From Cymbomonas tetramitiformis (Eukaryota > Chlorophyta > Pyramimonadophyceae > Pyramimonadales > Pyramimonadaceae), in NCBI GenBank assembly GCA_001247695.2, contig LGRX02024707.1, positions 19,305 to 83,304 of the forward strand: DNA of 64,000 nt. The letters are read 5' to 3'. Made by a program: the position numbers and the translations under genes. Of this stretch, positions 40,801 through 49,073 are shown piece after piece (position 1 is the first letter of the stretch; every line of letters starts with the position of its first letter). A model generated the notes under the pieces. It was not told where the DNA came from. It saw only the letters and a list, made by a program, of their open reading frames with translations, and made no database searches.

Positions 40801-43800
40801 TCTCGTAGTCAGCCACCCTCTTGAGAATTGCCGCCTTGGTAGTCGGCGAAGCCTTCTTGAAGAACGCCTCGCGCTTCTCAACGTTCTTGATGAAACAGTC
40901 CTTAGCAGGGTGCCCACGTCTATGACAGACAGGGCACGGGACTTTGACAGCCAGCAGTTTGCGCTTCGCCTCCTCCTGCTTACGCCTCTCGTCAGCAATG
41001 GCACCAGCAGCCTCAAATTGAGTATCCAGCGCGTGGGCAGTTTGCGCTACAGCAGCGCGCGGGGCGAGTATGGTGTCGTAGTGAGATGTTACTTGGTCCG
41101 ACAGCACACTCGCGGTCGGCAGGGTCTCGGACATGAGTTTGGCCTTGAGGAGCATATAGTCGGGGTGCAGTCGCACAATAGCCATGGCAGAAAATATGGT
41201 CTCAACCGTCTCCATACACAGAGGCTTGCCAGAAGGAGTAACGCGCGCGTTCGCGGAGTACTCGCGTATACGCCGAAGAGTCTCCTTCGACTCCAAAAAC
41301 GTTGGGAGAGAAGGGGCAAGCCTCGAGAGTTGAGTCGGTAGCGACAGCAGCTTATCCACCTGGGTGATGAAGTAGACGACGCTGGTGTTGCGTCGCAATT
41401 TGGATAACTCAACCCAGGCTCCGTGACCGTCAGAATGTTGTTCATAACTGCGAACGACAGCGTTCGCAGTGCCAGTGGTAACGCGGCAGAGGAAGTCATA
41501 AAACAGTTGATTCGCTTCCTCAAGATAGAGTTCATCCTCCCTCAACATATGGAGTGGAGTAGATTCCGAAAGCAGTAGCGCAAGAGAAGAGTGGCGCAAA
41601 GAAGGCTTAATTTTCGCAAGCCACTCGTCCCAAACTCCTTCCTGGTCAGTTTCCTTACCAGAAAAGTACGAGTCCGCGGAAAGCCCCTTGGTCATATCAG
41701 AAAGACCAGGTAAAGGACGTCGCCCACCAGCGGGCGACGAATTGCGATGTTTGTCCTCAGGGACAGTGGCGCCGAGAGTTGGGTGATGAAGGCCGCGCAT
41801 ATCGTAGAGCAGAGCACTCAAACCTTTCATCATTTCCGTAAGCGCCGAGATTTGCTCCTGCTGACTACTCAGCGCAATATCTCGCAGAGACGACTCGCCA
41901 GGCTTCTCTTCGAATTCTGGCGCGCCACCAGGAGGTGGCGGTGTCGCAGCTTGGCTATAGCTCTTACTCCCTTTGACCATAGTGAATTCTCTTACGCGCA
42001 GCGGAAAATTTGCGTGATAAACAAAAAAACGGATCCTCACTTACAATGTAAGTGGGCCCATAACCTTTTGGAATTCAGTACAGGGTTATTTGCAAAAAGC
42101 GAGCGCTAACTTTCATTGTCAAAAGATATACCAGTTCGCAGCTCGAAACGCCACGAATGTTATCGCCCAATCATTACTGATTGGCCAGTCTAAGTGAAAG
42201 TTCGCTATTAGTTAGTTATGACGTGCCACTGTCGAGTTCATAACGACTGCAGTGACACGTCTGCGATGGGCCGGTGAACTATTACACACTGTGTCTTACC
42301 GATGGTCATTATATGATCCAACGGCCACGATTAGTTCAGCAGATCTAGATCTAGATCTAAGGGTTTCATAGGGTTTCTTCAGGGTTCCTTCAGGGTTTGA
42401 GCATCCTGACTACTGTGCAAGGCCTAGACAGTCATGCTTTACATCGAACTGATCAGCAGACACTGCAGATTCCAATACCAGTCTCGGATGTGCGGACATG
42501 ATTTGAAAGCTCGCGTCTGGACGTGTGGCGTGCTTTGAAGGCCCAGTCTCGGACGTGCGGACATGATTTGAAAGCTCGCGGCTGGACGTGTGGCGTGCTT
42601 TGAAGGCCCAGTCTCGGACGTGCGGACATGATTTGAAAGCTCGCGTCTGGACGTGTGGCGTGCTTTGAAGGCCCAGTCTCGGATGTGCAGACATTATTTG
42701 AAAGCTTGCGGCTGGACGTGTGGCGTGCTTTGAAGGCCCAGTCTCGGATGTGCGGACATGATTTGAAACCATGGGCCCAGCTGTGCGGATATGATTCTAA
42801 AGCCTGCTTGGGGATCTATGCCCCCTCAAACTAAATAGACTGCAATGAAACTGCGAATCCATCCAGCAGCGCACACACTGCAAGCATTTGCAGTGATAGA
42901 TCTTGATCTGGGATGGCACACACACTGAGATGACAAGCCTGGCAGGTAACGAACTGTTTACCCATACCCCGATGAACGCGCGCGTGTATATCTAACCAGC
43001 GGATCACTTTGACATGTCATCAACGTGATGCCACCGGCATCGGATGAAATCGCAGTGATTTCGAAAAGAAATACTGTTAATAGAAACTTTGGCAAAGCAT
43101 GCCATATCATTGATCGCATCCCTGTGCAGGTATAATCCAAGTAACATTCTGATATAGAACGCTGCCCGTTGTTACATGGGCATTACCAGTCACATCCTTT
43201 GGTGATGACACATGATCACAGATGACGCACAACACGCAACACAACGTCAACAGCTCCCATCCTGGGATACAAGTTACATGTCCAACAAAAGGCATGCCAT
43301 CTATGATCGTATTTCAATACCGTGTACTAGATGATGGCTATGGCACTTTCACTGCGCGGACTTGCAACTTGCTAGTATGTTTTCGTGTGTAAAATACCAC
43401 AGCCCAGCTCAAGATATCTAAGTAGCCTTACCAGTGGGGGGGACTGTCGCCCCTCGGCCCACCTTGGGGGGCTCCCCTCCCTCCCCACCGTTCACCTTGC
43501 CCAATTCAGAAATTGTATAAAAAGGGCATGACCGATGGTATTTGCGACGCGTTTTACACAATGATGGATCACAGTAAAACCGATGATAGGTATGACTATG
43601 TATGACTCCTTGATGGGTATGACCGATGATAGGTATGACCGATTACATGTATGATGCATGACATGTATGAGGGATCACATGTATGACATATGATGCCATG
43701 ACCAATTTGACCGGTCACGGGCATGACGGACCGTGAAGGTCATGTTTGCCAAAGGCAAAAGGGACAGAGCTGAATGGCCGTGACGGTTCGTGGCCATTTG

Positions 43801-46800
43801 TACTCATGTACAGTGTCACGGAGCTACATGTGGCATTCTGCTCTACTGCAGCAAGAATCGCGATTCTGATTTCACAAAAAATTCGCTGCACACCACCTGC
43901 AGCATAGCGGACTTGCAGTGCAAAGCTGGATGAGCTTCCAGCTGCACTACATTTTCTTTTTTCGACGTGTGTGTACGGAATCTTACCACTCTGCCTTATT
44001 CCTCAATTCTTCTCACTTCCACTGGGATGTTGTTGGGCCGTCTTTTGTCGGCGGACCTCATGCCATTCAGTGTGCAACGTATCAGTCGTGCACATGTAAG
44101 TCAGGATCTGAGTGTACCACCCGATGCCTTTGTTGCTCGGGACATGCAAGTGCTATTCGGTGAGTCAGATTTGTGATCCATAGTACCCCTCAACAGTCCC
44201 TACATCTTGGGGGGGGGGGTCTTTGTGAACTCTGCCCTGAATGTGGGGCATGGGCGCAGGGAGCTTTCGCTGTCGATCCAAAGGAACTTTTAGAATATGT
44301 GGAATCTCTCAAAGACGCAGATCTTCTCACAGGTGTAATTGTGGGGAGCCGACTCCAAGCTCTCTTCACCTTCTCGTGCAGCACTCGAGTGTTGCCATGC
44401 TTGCCCCTTCAACCTGGTGCCATGGCCGTGGACTCTCGTGTGTACCCGAGTGTCGTGGATGCTTGTCCTCATTTTGAGCCGTGGCTTCGAGAACTTGCAT
44501 TGTGGTGCCATGGCCTTGAATATGGCACGGAGTTTGATGGCATATCTGGGTGTTGAACAGGCTTGTGGTATGTGTGATTCGGTATGCCAAATGGTGTGTC
44601 ACTGGGCATAGTACAGGCTGGGCATCTGTGAGCTGGAGTGACTTAGCGGAGCTGCCTATGTTTAGGCATATTTAAGTAGAGTGCCTCGTGATATGATGTG
44701 TCACACGTTTGTGCTCTGTCATGTGTGCTTGCATAGATGTTAGGAGGTGGATGACGAGGGAAGTGTGCGTGGGTTATGTTGGCCCACAGAGGCAATCAAG
44801 CAGGTTGCTGTGGAGTTTCCATCGCTGTCTCGGACTTTGATTGAGGAACGGGACTTATATCTCATCAACAGCTTCCGCAAAGCTGCTAAGCATTCGACAG
44901 TGAGTGGCGCTAAGGCATCCCTCAAAGCTTGGAAGATGCACGCGCTTCCCACATCGAGTGTGACACGCGTGTCATATGCACGTGCTTCCCACATCGAGTG
45001 CGCCACGCGTGCCATATGCACGCGCTTCCCACATCGAGGGCGCCACGCGTGCCATATGCACGCGCTTCCCACATCGAGTGCGCCACGCGTGTCATATGCA
45101 CGCGCTTCCCACATCGAGTGTGCCACGCGTGTCATATGCACGCGCTTCCCACATCGAGTGTGCCACGCGTGTCATATGCACGTGCTTCCCACATCGAGTG
45201 CGCCACGCGTGCCATATGCACGTGCTTCCCACATCGAGTGTGCCACGCTGGCATATATATGCACTTCCCACATCGAGTGCGCCACGCGTGTCATATGCAC
45301 GCGCTTCTCACATCGAGTGCGCCACGTGGCATATGCGCGCGCTTCCCACATCGAGTGTGCCACGCGTGTAATATGCACGTGCTTCCCACATCGAGTGCGC
45401 CACGCGTGTCATATGCACGCGCTTCCCACATCGAGTGTGCCACGCGTGCCATATGCACGCGCTTCCCACATCGAGTGTGCCACGCGTGTCATACGCACGC
45501 GCTTCCCACATCGAGTGCGCCACGTGCCATATGCGCGCGCTTCCCACATCGAGTGTGCCACGCGTGCCATATGCACGTGCTTCCCACATCGAGTGCGCCA
45601 CGCATGTCATATGCACGCGCTTCCCACATCGAGTGTGCCACGCGTGCCATATGCACGTGCATCCCACATTGAGTGCGCCACGCGTGCCATATGCACGTGC
45701 TTCCCACATCGAGTGCGCCACGCATGTCTTATGCACGCGCTTCCCACATCGAGTGCACGATTTCACCATTTCAACAACCTTGCTCTTGTGTCTCTGTGAG
45801 ACTTTATTTTGTCTCAAAGGGCACAAGGTTTGCGCAAGATTGTAATTTTGGAGGTGTGAGTGCAACATCGGGGCTTCTGCTTTGCTTGCAGACTGTTGTC
45901 GCAGTGGTAGGCGCCGGGCATGTGCCTGGTATTTGTAGAAATTGGGATGCTGAAATCGATGTATGTAATCTCCCGCCCGGATCTGCATTTTGACACCAGT
46001 AATAGACATGCTCAAAGATGATGCGCTGCAGCTGAATATGTATCTATCTGCTTAGTGTGTTCCGGGTGGTGGCAAAATGGAGCGCCCATCGTCGGTAAAG
46101 TGCATCGTGGGGTTAGTGAAGCGGACCTCACCCATGAGGGTGGAGGGTTGAGGCGTTTATCCATGGTTCTGGAATAACCGCTGAACGGGGTACAAGAGCG
46201 GTCATCGACTCGGATGATAGCGCAATTTTTTTGTGCGCTGCTGGAGTGGCTTTCGTTTGGGGTAATGAAATGGCTGTCGTCTGGGGTGGGGGAGCGGCCA
46301 CGCTCCTCGCCGAAATTTTGGTTTTGCATATGAGAGATTTGTGAAAAGAACTCTCAAGTTCACCAATTGGCAGTATGGTTGCAGTCAGCATCCTCTCTTG
46401 GGGCCTGTTAGTCCAGGGCCACGTGGCGGCGCCCTCTTTGGAATGCTCGAAGCACGTTTCACTGCATTAAACAAGGAATTGTTGACCATGCATGCAGGCT
46501 GAGAAGCTCCTGGAGCTTCCCTCCGAAGACGAGCCATCCCTTCTCCGGGCCGCTGCATGGGAGTGGTAATGTTGATCAGCCTTAGCGCACAGCCCTCTGT
46601 GCACTTCCCAACCTTAGCACATACCGTGACATGATGCTCACCCTTAGCATAAGCATCATATGAAGAGGGCTATGCGCTGCGATATCTCGGATTTTCCTTG
46701 TACCCCCGAAGAGGTTGATATCTAAGGGATCAGGACACACACCATTTGGAGTTGTCATTGTTCCTTCCTTGCACATATGTTGCCGAAGTCAGTAACATGT

Positions 46801-46996
46801 ATTTGTATAGGCCGCACACATTTTGAAGTTGTTCACCGGAGGGCTTAGATGGCACTCAACTTTACAGATGTGCAGTGTCGATTAATCCCGTGCCCTTCCT
46901 TGTAATTGCAGGCGGTGGGAGCTCGTTACCGTGGCAACAGTTGTGATCACCACCAGTGTCACCTGCATTGTTACCTTACGTCGCCGTTCATCATAA
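31591..46996 (+). CDS. TraB-domain protein gene (multi-exon, interrupted by a copia element in an intron)
   Basis: Resolved exons: 31591-31680, 31775-31843, 32152-32223, 32398-32484, 44071-44159, 44264-44332, 44790-44899, 45892-45960, 46498-46565, 46912-46996 (TAA). The spliced protein follows plant-type TraB proteins: IYVIGTAHISAKSVDDV, VVVELCKSRVG, VPTLQEMIDSVRRQ, GVVYGWASAQ, PKELLEYVESLKDADLL, FPSLSRTLIEERDLYL, VVAVVGAGHVPGICRNW, AEKLLELPSED, and a single C-terminal membrane helix. The family is membrane-anchored, in plants at outer mitochondrial or plastid membranes with ER contacts. Phases agree at all joins listed except across the gap 32484-44071, where the GSEFR..GDRP part is missing. 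An exon of length 2 modulo 3 should lie there. Confidence 0.85.
32152..32484 (+). CDS. TraB exons 3 and 4 (ELC.SR and YGW motifs)
   Basis: Exon 3 (32152-32223; CCTCGCAG/GTAAAG to GTGAAG/GTACGT) gives VKPGCVVVELCKSRVGMLQT. Exon 4 (32398-32484; TTGCTCAG/GTGCCC to GCACAG/GTATAT) gives VPTLQEMIDSVRRQGMPVWG and VVYGWASAQ. Both are whole codons (phase 0). Plant TraB proteins have PQVVFLELCSSRV and VPTMGEMVEMW...YGW in the same order. Confidence 0.88.
32577..32845. repeat. 36-bp minisatellite, about 7.5 copies, in a TraB intron
   Basis: Unit: GTGCTTGCGCAGGGGCCTTG followed by TCAGTGCAGGTACGAG. 36 is a multiple of three and both strands stay open (12-residue PLRKHLVPALTR on minus, VSAGTRCLRRGL on plus). 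It begins about 95 bp after the exon 4 donor, so it is intronic. Confidence 0.92.
33956..34125. repeat. 58-bp minisatellite, three copies, in a TraB intron
   Basis: Unit starts at 33956, 34014 and 34072: TTTTGCTTTCATCAGGCCTG, TAGCATCGACCGCTGCAGGC, ATGGCTGCCATATTCTCC. No coding evidence in 32850-33950 or 34130-34560. Confidence 0.9.
34575..34775. repeat. 65-bp tandem array, left part (three copies)
   Basis: Unit: GTCTCGGATGTGCGGACATG, ATTTGAAAGCTCGCGTCTGG, ACGTGTGGCGTGCTTTGAAG, GCCCA. The copia element interrupts the array right after ...GATGGCCCACT; the array resumes on its other side at 42478. Confidence 0.92.
34779..35187 (-). repeat. 3' LTR of the copia element
   Basis: Minus-strand ends TGTTGGAATC...GAATTCCA. 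It contains AGATCTAGATCTAGATCT and four AGGGTTT/AGGGTTC words (plus strand 35068-35110), telo-box-like on the sense strand (AAACCCT). Confidence 0.93.
35188..35198 (-). promoter_or_regulatory. Polypurine tract of the copia element
   Basis: Minus strand TTTAGAAGGGG directly before the 3' LTR start TGTTGG. Confidence 0.7.
35366..36346 (-). pseudogene. Copia RT (YVDD) and RNase H
   Basis: The frame opens at YVDD (36338-36349), then CKDLGVLDLVMGIGV, the YRALLGQLQWVARCSRPDI block, YTDSDYAGC with STTEAEIIAMSEGAREVKYV (RNase H), YCDNQGAIHLATN and SKHIEVRNMYIRE. All catalytic residues of the RNase H are present. The upstream RT half lies one base out of frame at about 36390-36400 (EPACISSGT where EPCLYFIRD is expected). 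Confidence 0.9.
36238..37134 (-). pseudogene. Copia RT N-terminal half
   Basis: It contains the copia RT start (GVKLLEMSLVLKVKLDKNRQ, KSRICVRGNKQEYGVDYYDT, FAP), HMDVDTAFLNSVLEEDLYVR with the first catalytic Asp, and KLLKAVYGLKQAGKEW. It loses frame just before YVDD. Confidence 0.88.
37131..38416 (-). pseudogene. Copia integrase, split into three frames
   Basis: 38416-37892 holds the pre-integrase zinc module (LQHVRLGHIGDKSIDHM ... CPERCIACRLTKA) and the first catalytic Asp (LVWSDTCGPFRTSAGGYRWL). 37825-37469 holds the second Asp and the Glu (LHTDGDNTMIAGQTAAF, SPYLHENQARVERSHRDVQA). 37586-37131 holds the C-terminal part. Frames change between 37892 and 37825 and near 37500-37580. Confidence 0.85.
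38669..41980 (-). CDS. Copia Gag-protease polyprotein with an unusual central insert
   Basis: The ATG at 41978-41980 (MVKGSKSYSQAATPPPPGG) is chosen over the upstream in-frame codons at 42040 because it follows the primer-site region closely and has better context. A UBN2-like Gag with CPVCHRRGHPAKDC zinc knuckle (about 40898-40939) is followed by roughly 600 residues without recognised homology, including a compact part (CHCYVPNKHSPVLSRRHRTK, VYIDVLTAFFPDK) and an acidic tract (SDSDSDGGDSLPDLEDASDS). Then comes the aspartic protease with DSGATKHI (39071-39085). Copia Gag-protease is normally much shorter. The frame is intact over about 1,100 codons, so it has been under constraint until recently. 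Confidence 0.85.
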   Translation of the reverse strand: MVKGSKSYSQAATPPPPGGAPEFEEKPGESSLRDIALSSQQEQISALTEMMKGLSALLYDMRGLHHPTLGATVPEDKHRNSSPAGGRRPLPGLSDMTKGLSADSYFSGKETDQEGVWDEWLAKIKPSLRHSSLALLLSESTPLHMLREDELYLEEANQLFYDFLCRVTTGTANAVVRSYEQHSDGHGAWVELSKLRRNTSVVYFITQVDKLLSLPTQLSRLAPSLPTFLESKETLRRIREYSANARVTPSGKPLCMETVETIFSAMAIVRLHPDYMLLKAKLMSETLPTASVLSDQVTSHYDTILAPRAAVAQTAHALDTQFEAAGAIADERRKQEEAKRKLLAVKVPCPVCHRRGHPAKDCFIKNVEKREAFFKKASPTTKAAILKRVADYEKNGSLPKPGEHLGAAAGQSELHPGLEEAGEVLFAIREASASGLHPGLYETGEDIYASYCSSGLLESGRASISGSLTPCPTSSQLSTYQDSGLVESSLCELLDGAQSALSSGAGETGNLSISGPLPSSSALCEHWICGRGSVPMESQSSVFPVFNYYSVLADVGEPELVVPHTTDGYTEDDEGTVSAPRVELSSVGCPPRRTRKKCHCYVPNKHSPVLSRRHRTKVVPVYDSWVYIDVLTAFFPDKARLKRTQAQWDCGRDQHLGDTFQISPRQLWFKPGLQRWHSVMMAGSVEIFLRAHHILDNGTTLPRGVEHTVSDGMVLYQLNVIRQATDDMDILLKLEFVMVRTSLADLRGWASELGKATKTFIQVVEDFGSMLSLGEGWGTDAWPEYLEQPVESDSGSVGALGSPNYDRLLADRDSWSYHPMGDGYMPDLLSISGQAGSGSDCIVPDLASGSDSDSDGGDSLPDLEDASDSDEEEEGMYYGHSDEEEEYMSLGQPVEGVGYNPSDDWASGLLSPPRKIRICSVGVLPSDYYEDDCESCYDASHIQMACGASAGSSGTQSAVDKSAVIDSGATKHIFNSVQVFNADYDTTACETFSVVQSQSVNSSGNGSVTFAKRDVQSGRMVGLQLLGTHCILGQPFNLLSVVALEDAGFLVDFGARTVSKGGVVFSFARVGNQYIMHEDTYNTLDTHLACTVKHTDDQRDRSE
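42052..42065 (-). promoter_or_regulatory. Primer-binding site for half initiator tRNA-Met
   Basis: The plus strand here is GTGGGCCCATAACC, identical to the anticodon arm of eukaryotic initiator tRNA-Met (CAT anticodon inside). On the element strand this is GGTTATGGGCCCAC just downstream of the 5' LTR. Drosophila copia has GGTTATGGGCCCA at the same place and is primed by the 5' half of the tRNA. Confidence 0.88.
42069..42477 (-). repeat. 5' LTR of the copia element
   Basis: 409 bp, same length as the 3' LTR. The terminal TG has become TA on the element strand (ATTCCAATA on plus). Confidence 0.93.
42478..42775. repeat. 65-bp tandem array, right part (about 4.5 copies)
   Basis: Same unit and orientation as 34575-34775. 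The phase continues across the inserted copia element, so both belonged to one array. Confidence 0.92.
42780..44068. other. TraB intron sequence with a simple repeat
   Basis: 43560-43745 holds repeated GATGATAGGTATGACCGAT and ACATGTATGA words. No coding exon could be confirmed; the missing TraB exon is expected here or in 32485-34570. Confidence 0.5.
44071..44332 (+). CDS. TraB middle exons
   Basis: 44071-44159 (CCATTCAG/TGTGCA to CTATTCG/GTGAGT) reads VQRISRAHVSQDLSVPPDAF and ARDMQVLF. 44264-44332 (GCAGGGAG/CTTTCG to CTCACAG/GTGTAA) reads FAVDPKELLEYVESLKDADL. Joined (phase 1) they parallel the plant segment VQITLKRTW...LLFQAVFLPSPEDL..ML. The second exon is secure. The first is plausible but more divergent. 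Confidence 0.65.
44790..44899 (+). CDS. TraB exon with the ERD motif
   Basis: From GGCCCACAG/AGGCAA to TCGACA/GTGAGT. It joins the previous exon in phase 1 to give EAIKQVAVEFPSLSRTLIEE RDLYL and FRKAAKHST. The FP.L...L..ERD.Y block is diagnostic for the family. Confidence 0.88.
44937..45757. repeat. 40-bp minisatellite, about 20 copies, filling a TraB intron
   Basis: Unit: GCACGCGCTTCCCACATCGA followed by GTGTGCCACGCGTGTCATAT, with (G/A)CG, TG(T/C) and GCC/GTC variants. The intron (44900-45891) is 992 bp, of which about 820 are array. Open frames up to 350 codons run from the ERD exon through the array, but the family's next motif is found only after splicing to 45892. Confidence 0.96.
45892..46996 (+). 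CDS. TraB C-terminal exons with GAGHVPGI motif and membrane helix
   Basis: 45892-45960 (TTTGCTTGCAG/ACTGTT to ATCGAT/GTATGT): TVVAVVGAGHVPGICRNWDA. 46498-46565 (GCATGCAG/GCTGAG to GGAGTG/GTAATG): AEKLLELPSEDEPSLLRAAA. 46912-46996 (TAATTGCAG/GCGGTG to TAA): WELVTVATVVITTSVTCIVT and LRRRSS. All phases fit (0, 2). The end is a single hydrophobic helix with a basic tail on its C-terminal side, as expected for a tail-anchored TraB protein. Confidence 0.88.
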
Positions 46997-47602
46997 TATC
47001 TGTATGCCCCACGGTTATGCATCCACTATATGCATGATGGTGTGTAACAATGAGGGATTATGTAGCGTATCTTTATGTGATTTATCCTAGTAAGATCGCG
47101 GCTTTGCCTGATGGATGCCTGCCAAGTGTTAGGGTATCGCAGTCATCGATGAGACTGTGAAGCACTGTTCATAAGTTGTTGTGTTCACTTGATATCACAG
47201 CAAGAAAAGTGACTTTTGTATACTGGTTGGAACATTGATACCAATACATTAGAAATTGGGTCACATTTCGTTGTAACATTAAAATGTAAAAGGTTCTTCC
47301 GGGAATCGTATTTGCCCCTCGATTGAATATGTATACATCGACATGAAATTGTTCCCGACAAGGAATGGCTCTGCAAGCTACCAAGCGTACCCCACTTTAA
47401 AAAAAACGAATTCCAGCATAGTGCATGCACGAAATCGATAATGCCCCCGTTATCCAATTGTGGGCGCTCGTGACCAGCAACGAGCTTTGAACCCACGAGA
47501 GTCGGACTCGATCTAATCAAAAGCATTAGACATTATGCATTTTTCAGTTACAACTTCACCTACGCATCGGATGGCTACATCATCTTGGATAACAAAGTAC
47601 TG

Positions 47603-47627
47603 AAATGCCAGCTTATTGCTGGCATTT
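47603..47627. terminator. Perfect 10-bp hairpin downstream of TraB
   Basis: AAATGCCAGC-ttatt-GCTGGCATTT between two convergent genes. A role in 3' end formation is speculative. Confidence 0.3.
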
Positions 47628-47876
47628 AAAAACTAATGCAACTGGGAATGGGATATGGCTCATGGACATCTTTGATGATATTAGTCGACGGGTGTTATAA
47701 ATGAAACAAATAGAAGTCGAGTCGTCCATGCAGTCGATCATTTGATGCATGCGATGCCGTATGAAGCGTAGTGGGTGAAAGGCATGCCCATTCTAAATGG
47801 TAAAAGTGGAATGGCGCCACTTAGGGCGGGGAGCCGCTGGCGCACCACCAGGCCGAGAACTCGAAAGCGTCGACGC

Positions 47877-48687
47877 TTATTTCACAAAGCTCTCGTGGCG
47901 TGCTCGATCTTGTTGACGAGTACGATGGCCGCCAACGTGTCTATCATCTTCGTCCTTGTCGCTCTCGTCAGATGCAGCGGCCGAAGCAATCCCACCAGCA
48001 GCACCGTCCGGCTGCTGCTGCGCCCACTGCTGAACGGTAAATATGACCGTTACAAGTTACTGTCGTCCAAGCGGCCGCGCATCGATAACGCCTGAGCAGA
48101 GGTCAGAGGGGAGGGGGTATCTCACCTAACAGCGGCGTAGAAGTCGCATTTAGCCGGTCCAACAACTTCGCGCCTTCCTGGTCAGCCACCAGCAACCCGC
48201 AGCCTTGTTCTCCCACATTTCCCCATTTCCTCGCGATATTCCCGGCGCAAGTCCAGCAGGTTTGCACTCCGTGCACAGCGACACCACCAGCCTCGCCAAT
48301 AACTTCTCGAGGTCGCCCTCATCGGTAAAGTAACGACTCGCTATTAAGAAACCCTGATGAGATTTGGTCCCGGCAAACGATATTCACCAATTTCAGTACC
48401 TCTCCTTCCCCACGGTGCCAGCGCTAGCGCCCTATGAAAGCACGAAGAATAGTAAACTACTATCTTTTAAAAGGGAGGCTTCCCCGCCTAGATTAGAAAT
48501 AGGGAAGCTGCGTGAACTTGAATTGCAACGTGCATGAACTAGCAAAGAACTTAGAATACCCTACCGTTTCACGGCCAGGCCCAGCACCACTTGCAGCCTC
48601 CACAGTCTGTTGCTGCGCTGCTGGGCGCGCTGCATGTGCCATGCCTTGCCCGCGGCTCATCCCTATCCTCGGCATCGGGTGGCCGGT
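47877..48687 (-). CDS. Candidate minus-strand gene, three exon-like pieces, product unknown
   Basis: 48687-48565 (TTTGTGCAG/ACCGGC to GAAACG/GTAGGG) reads TGHPMPRIGMSRGQGMAHAA. About 48297-48126 (to TGTTAG/GTGAGA) reads IGEAGGVAVHGVQTCWTCAG, NIARKWGNVGEQGCGLLVAD and AKLLDRLNATSTPLL. 48029-47877 (CCGTTCAG/CAGTGG, stop TAA) reads WAQQQPDGAAGGIASAAASD and ESDKDEDDRHVGGH. Composition is protein-like and borders are good, but phases between the second and third piece do not match, so an exon or border is wrong. Convergent to TraB. No family recognised. Confidence 0.4.
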
Positions 48688-48854
48688 CTGCACAAATATA
48701 CAAAACGCTTTTGTCAACGTCAACCTGAAGGGCATATTAAGGACACCGCACGTGACCACAATACCAACGGCTTAATGAAACTATGAGATTCGGCAGGTTT
48801 ATTACAAGGGACCTCCTTCCTTGTCTCTGATGGTGCTCCATTCTTTAATAATAT

Positions 48855-49073
48855 TGTCGCAAACGCGTGCACATGATGGGACGAATACTGCCGGACCCGA
48901 GCAATCTCAACGCTCGCGAGTAAACATCAGCTTGTCTTTAACATTCACATGTGTCGGTAATTATCCAGGCAAATCTTAACACAGCACAAGATCGTAGAGC
49001 TACAAAAATTTTGAAATTCTGATATTCTGAGATCGTATGCTAAGCTCTTATACACAAGCCCAAATTTCCAACA
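48855..49073 (-). repeat. Solo LTR-like copy of the Ty3 LTR
   Basis: 219 bp, near-identical to 49601-49819, TG...CA ends (TGTTGGAAATTTGGG... on the minus strand). 49074-49600 between the two copies has no coding evidence. Confidence 0.75.

Larger units (their letters stand above)
34779..42477 (-). mobile_element. Ty1/copia LTR retrotransposon, complete but with broken pol
   Basis: The 409-bp LTRs (34779-35187 and 42069-42477) differ at about five positions. Gag, protease, integrase, RT and RNase H occur in copia order on the minus strand. The primer site copies the anticodon arm of initiator tRNA-Met (half-tRNA priming, as in Drosophila copia). A polypurine tract AGAAGGGG precedes the 3' LTR. 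Flanks CCACT/CCAGT form an imperfect 5-bp target duplication inside a 65-bp array. Pol has at least three frame breaks, gag-protease none. The element lies in an intron of the TraB gene, antisense to it. Confidence 0.92.

Noticed and set aside
44096..44101. GTAAGT as a TraB donor
   Set aside because: Reading through it keeps the family-like frame to the GTGAGT donor at 44160, whose phase fits the next exon.
44747..45799. 350-codon frame fusing the TraB ERD exon to the 40-bp array
   Set aside because: The family motif after ERD resumes only at 45892, with matching donor and acceptor; the array is intron.
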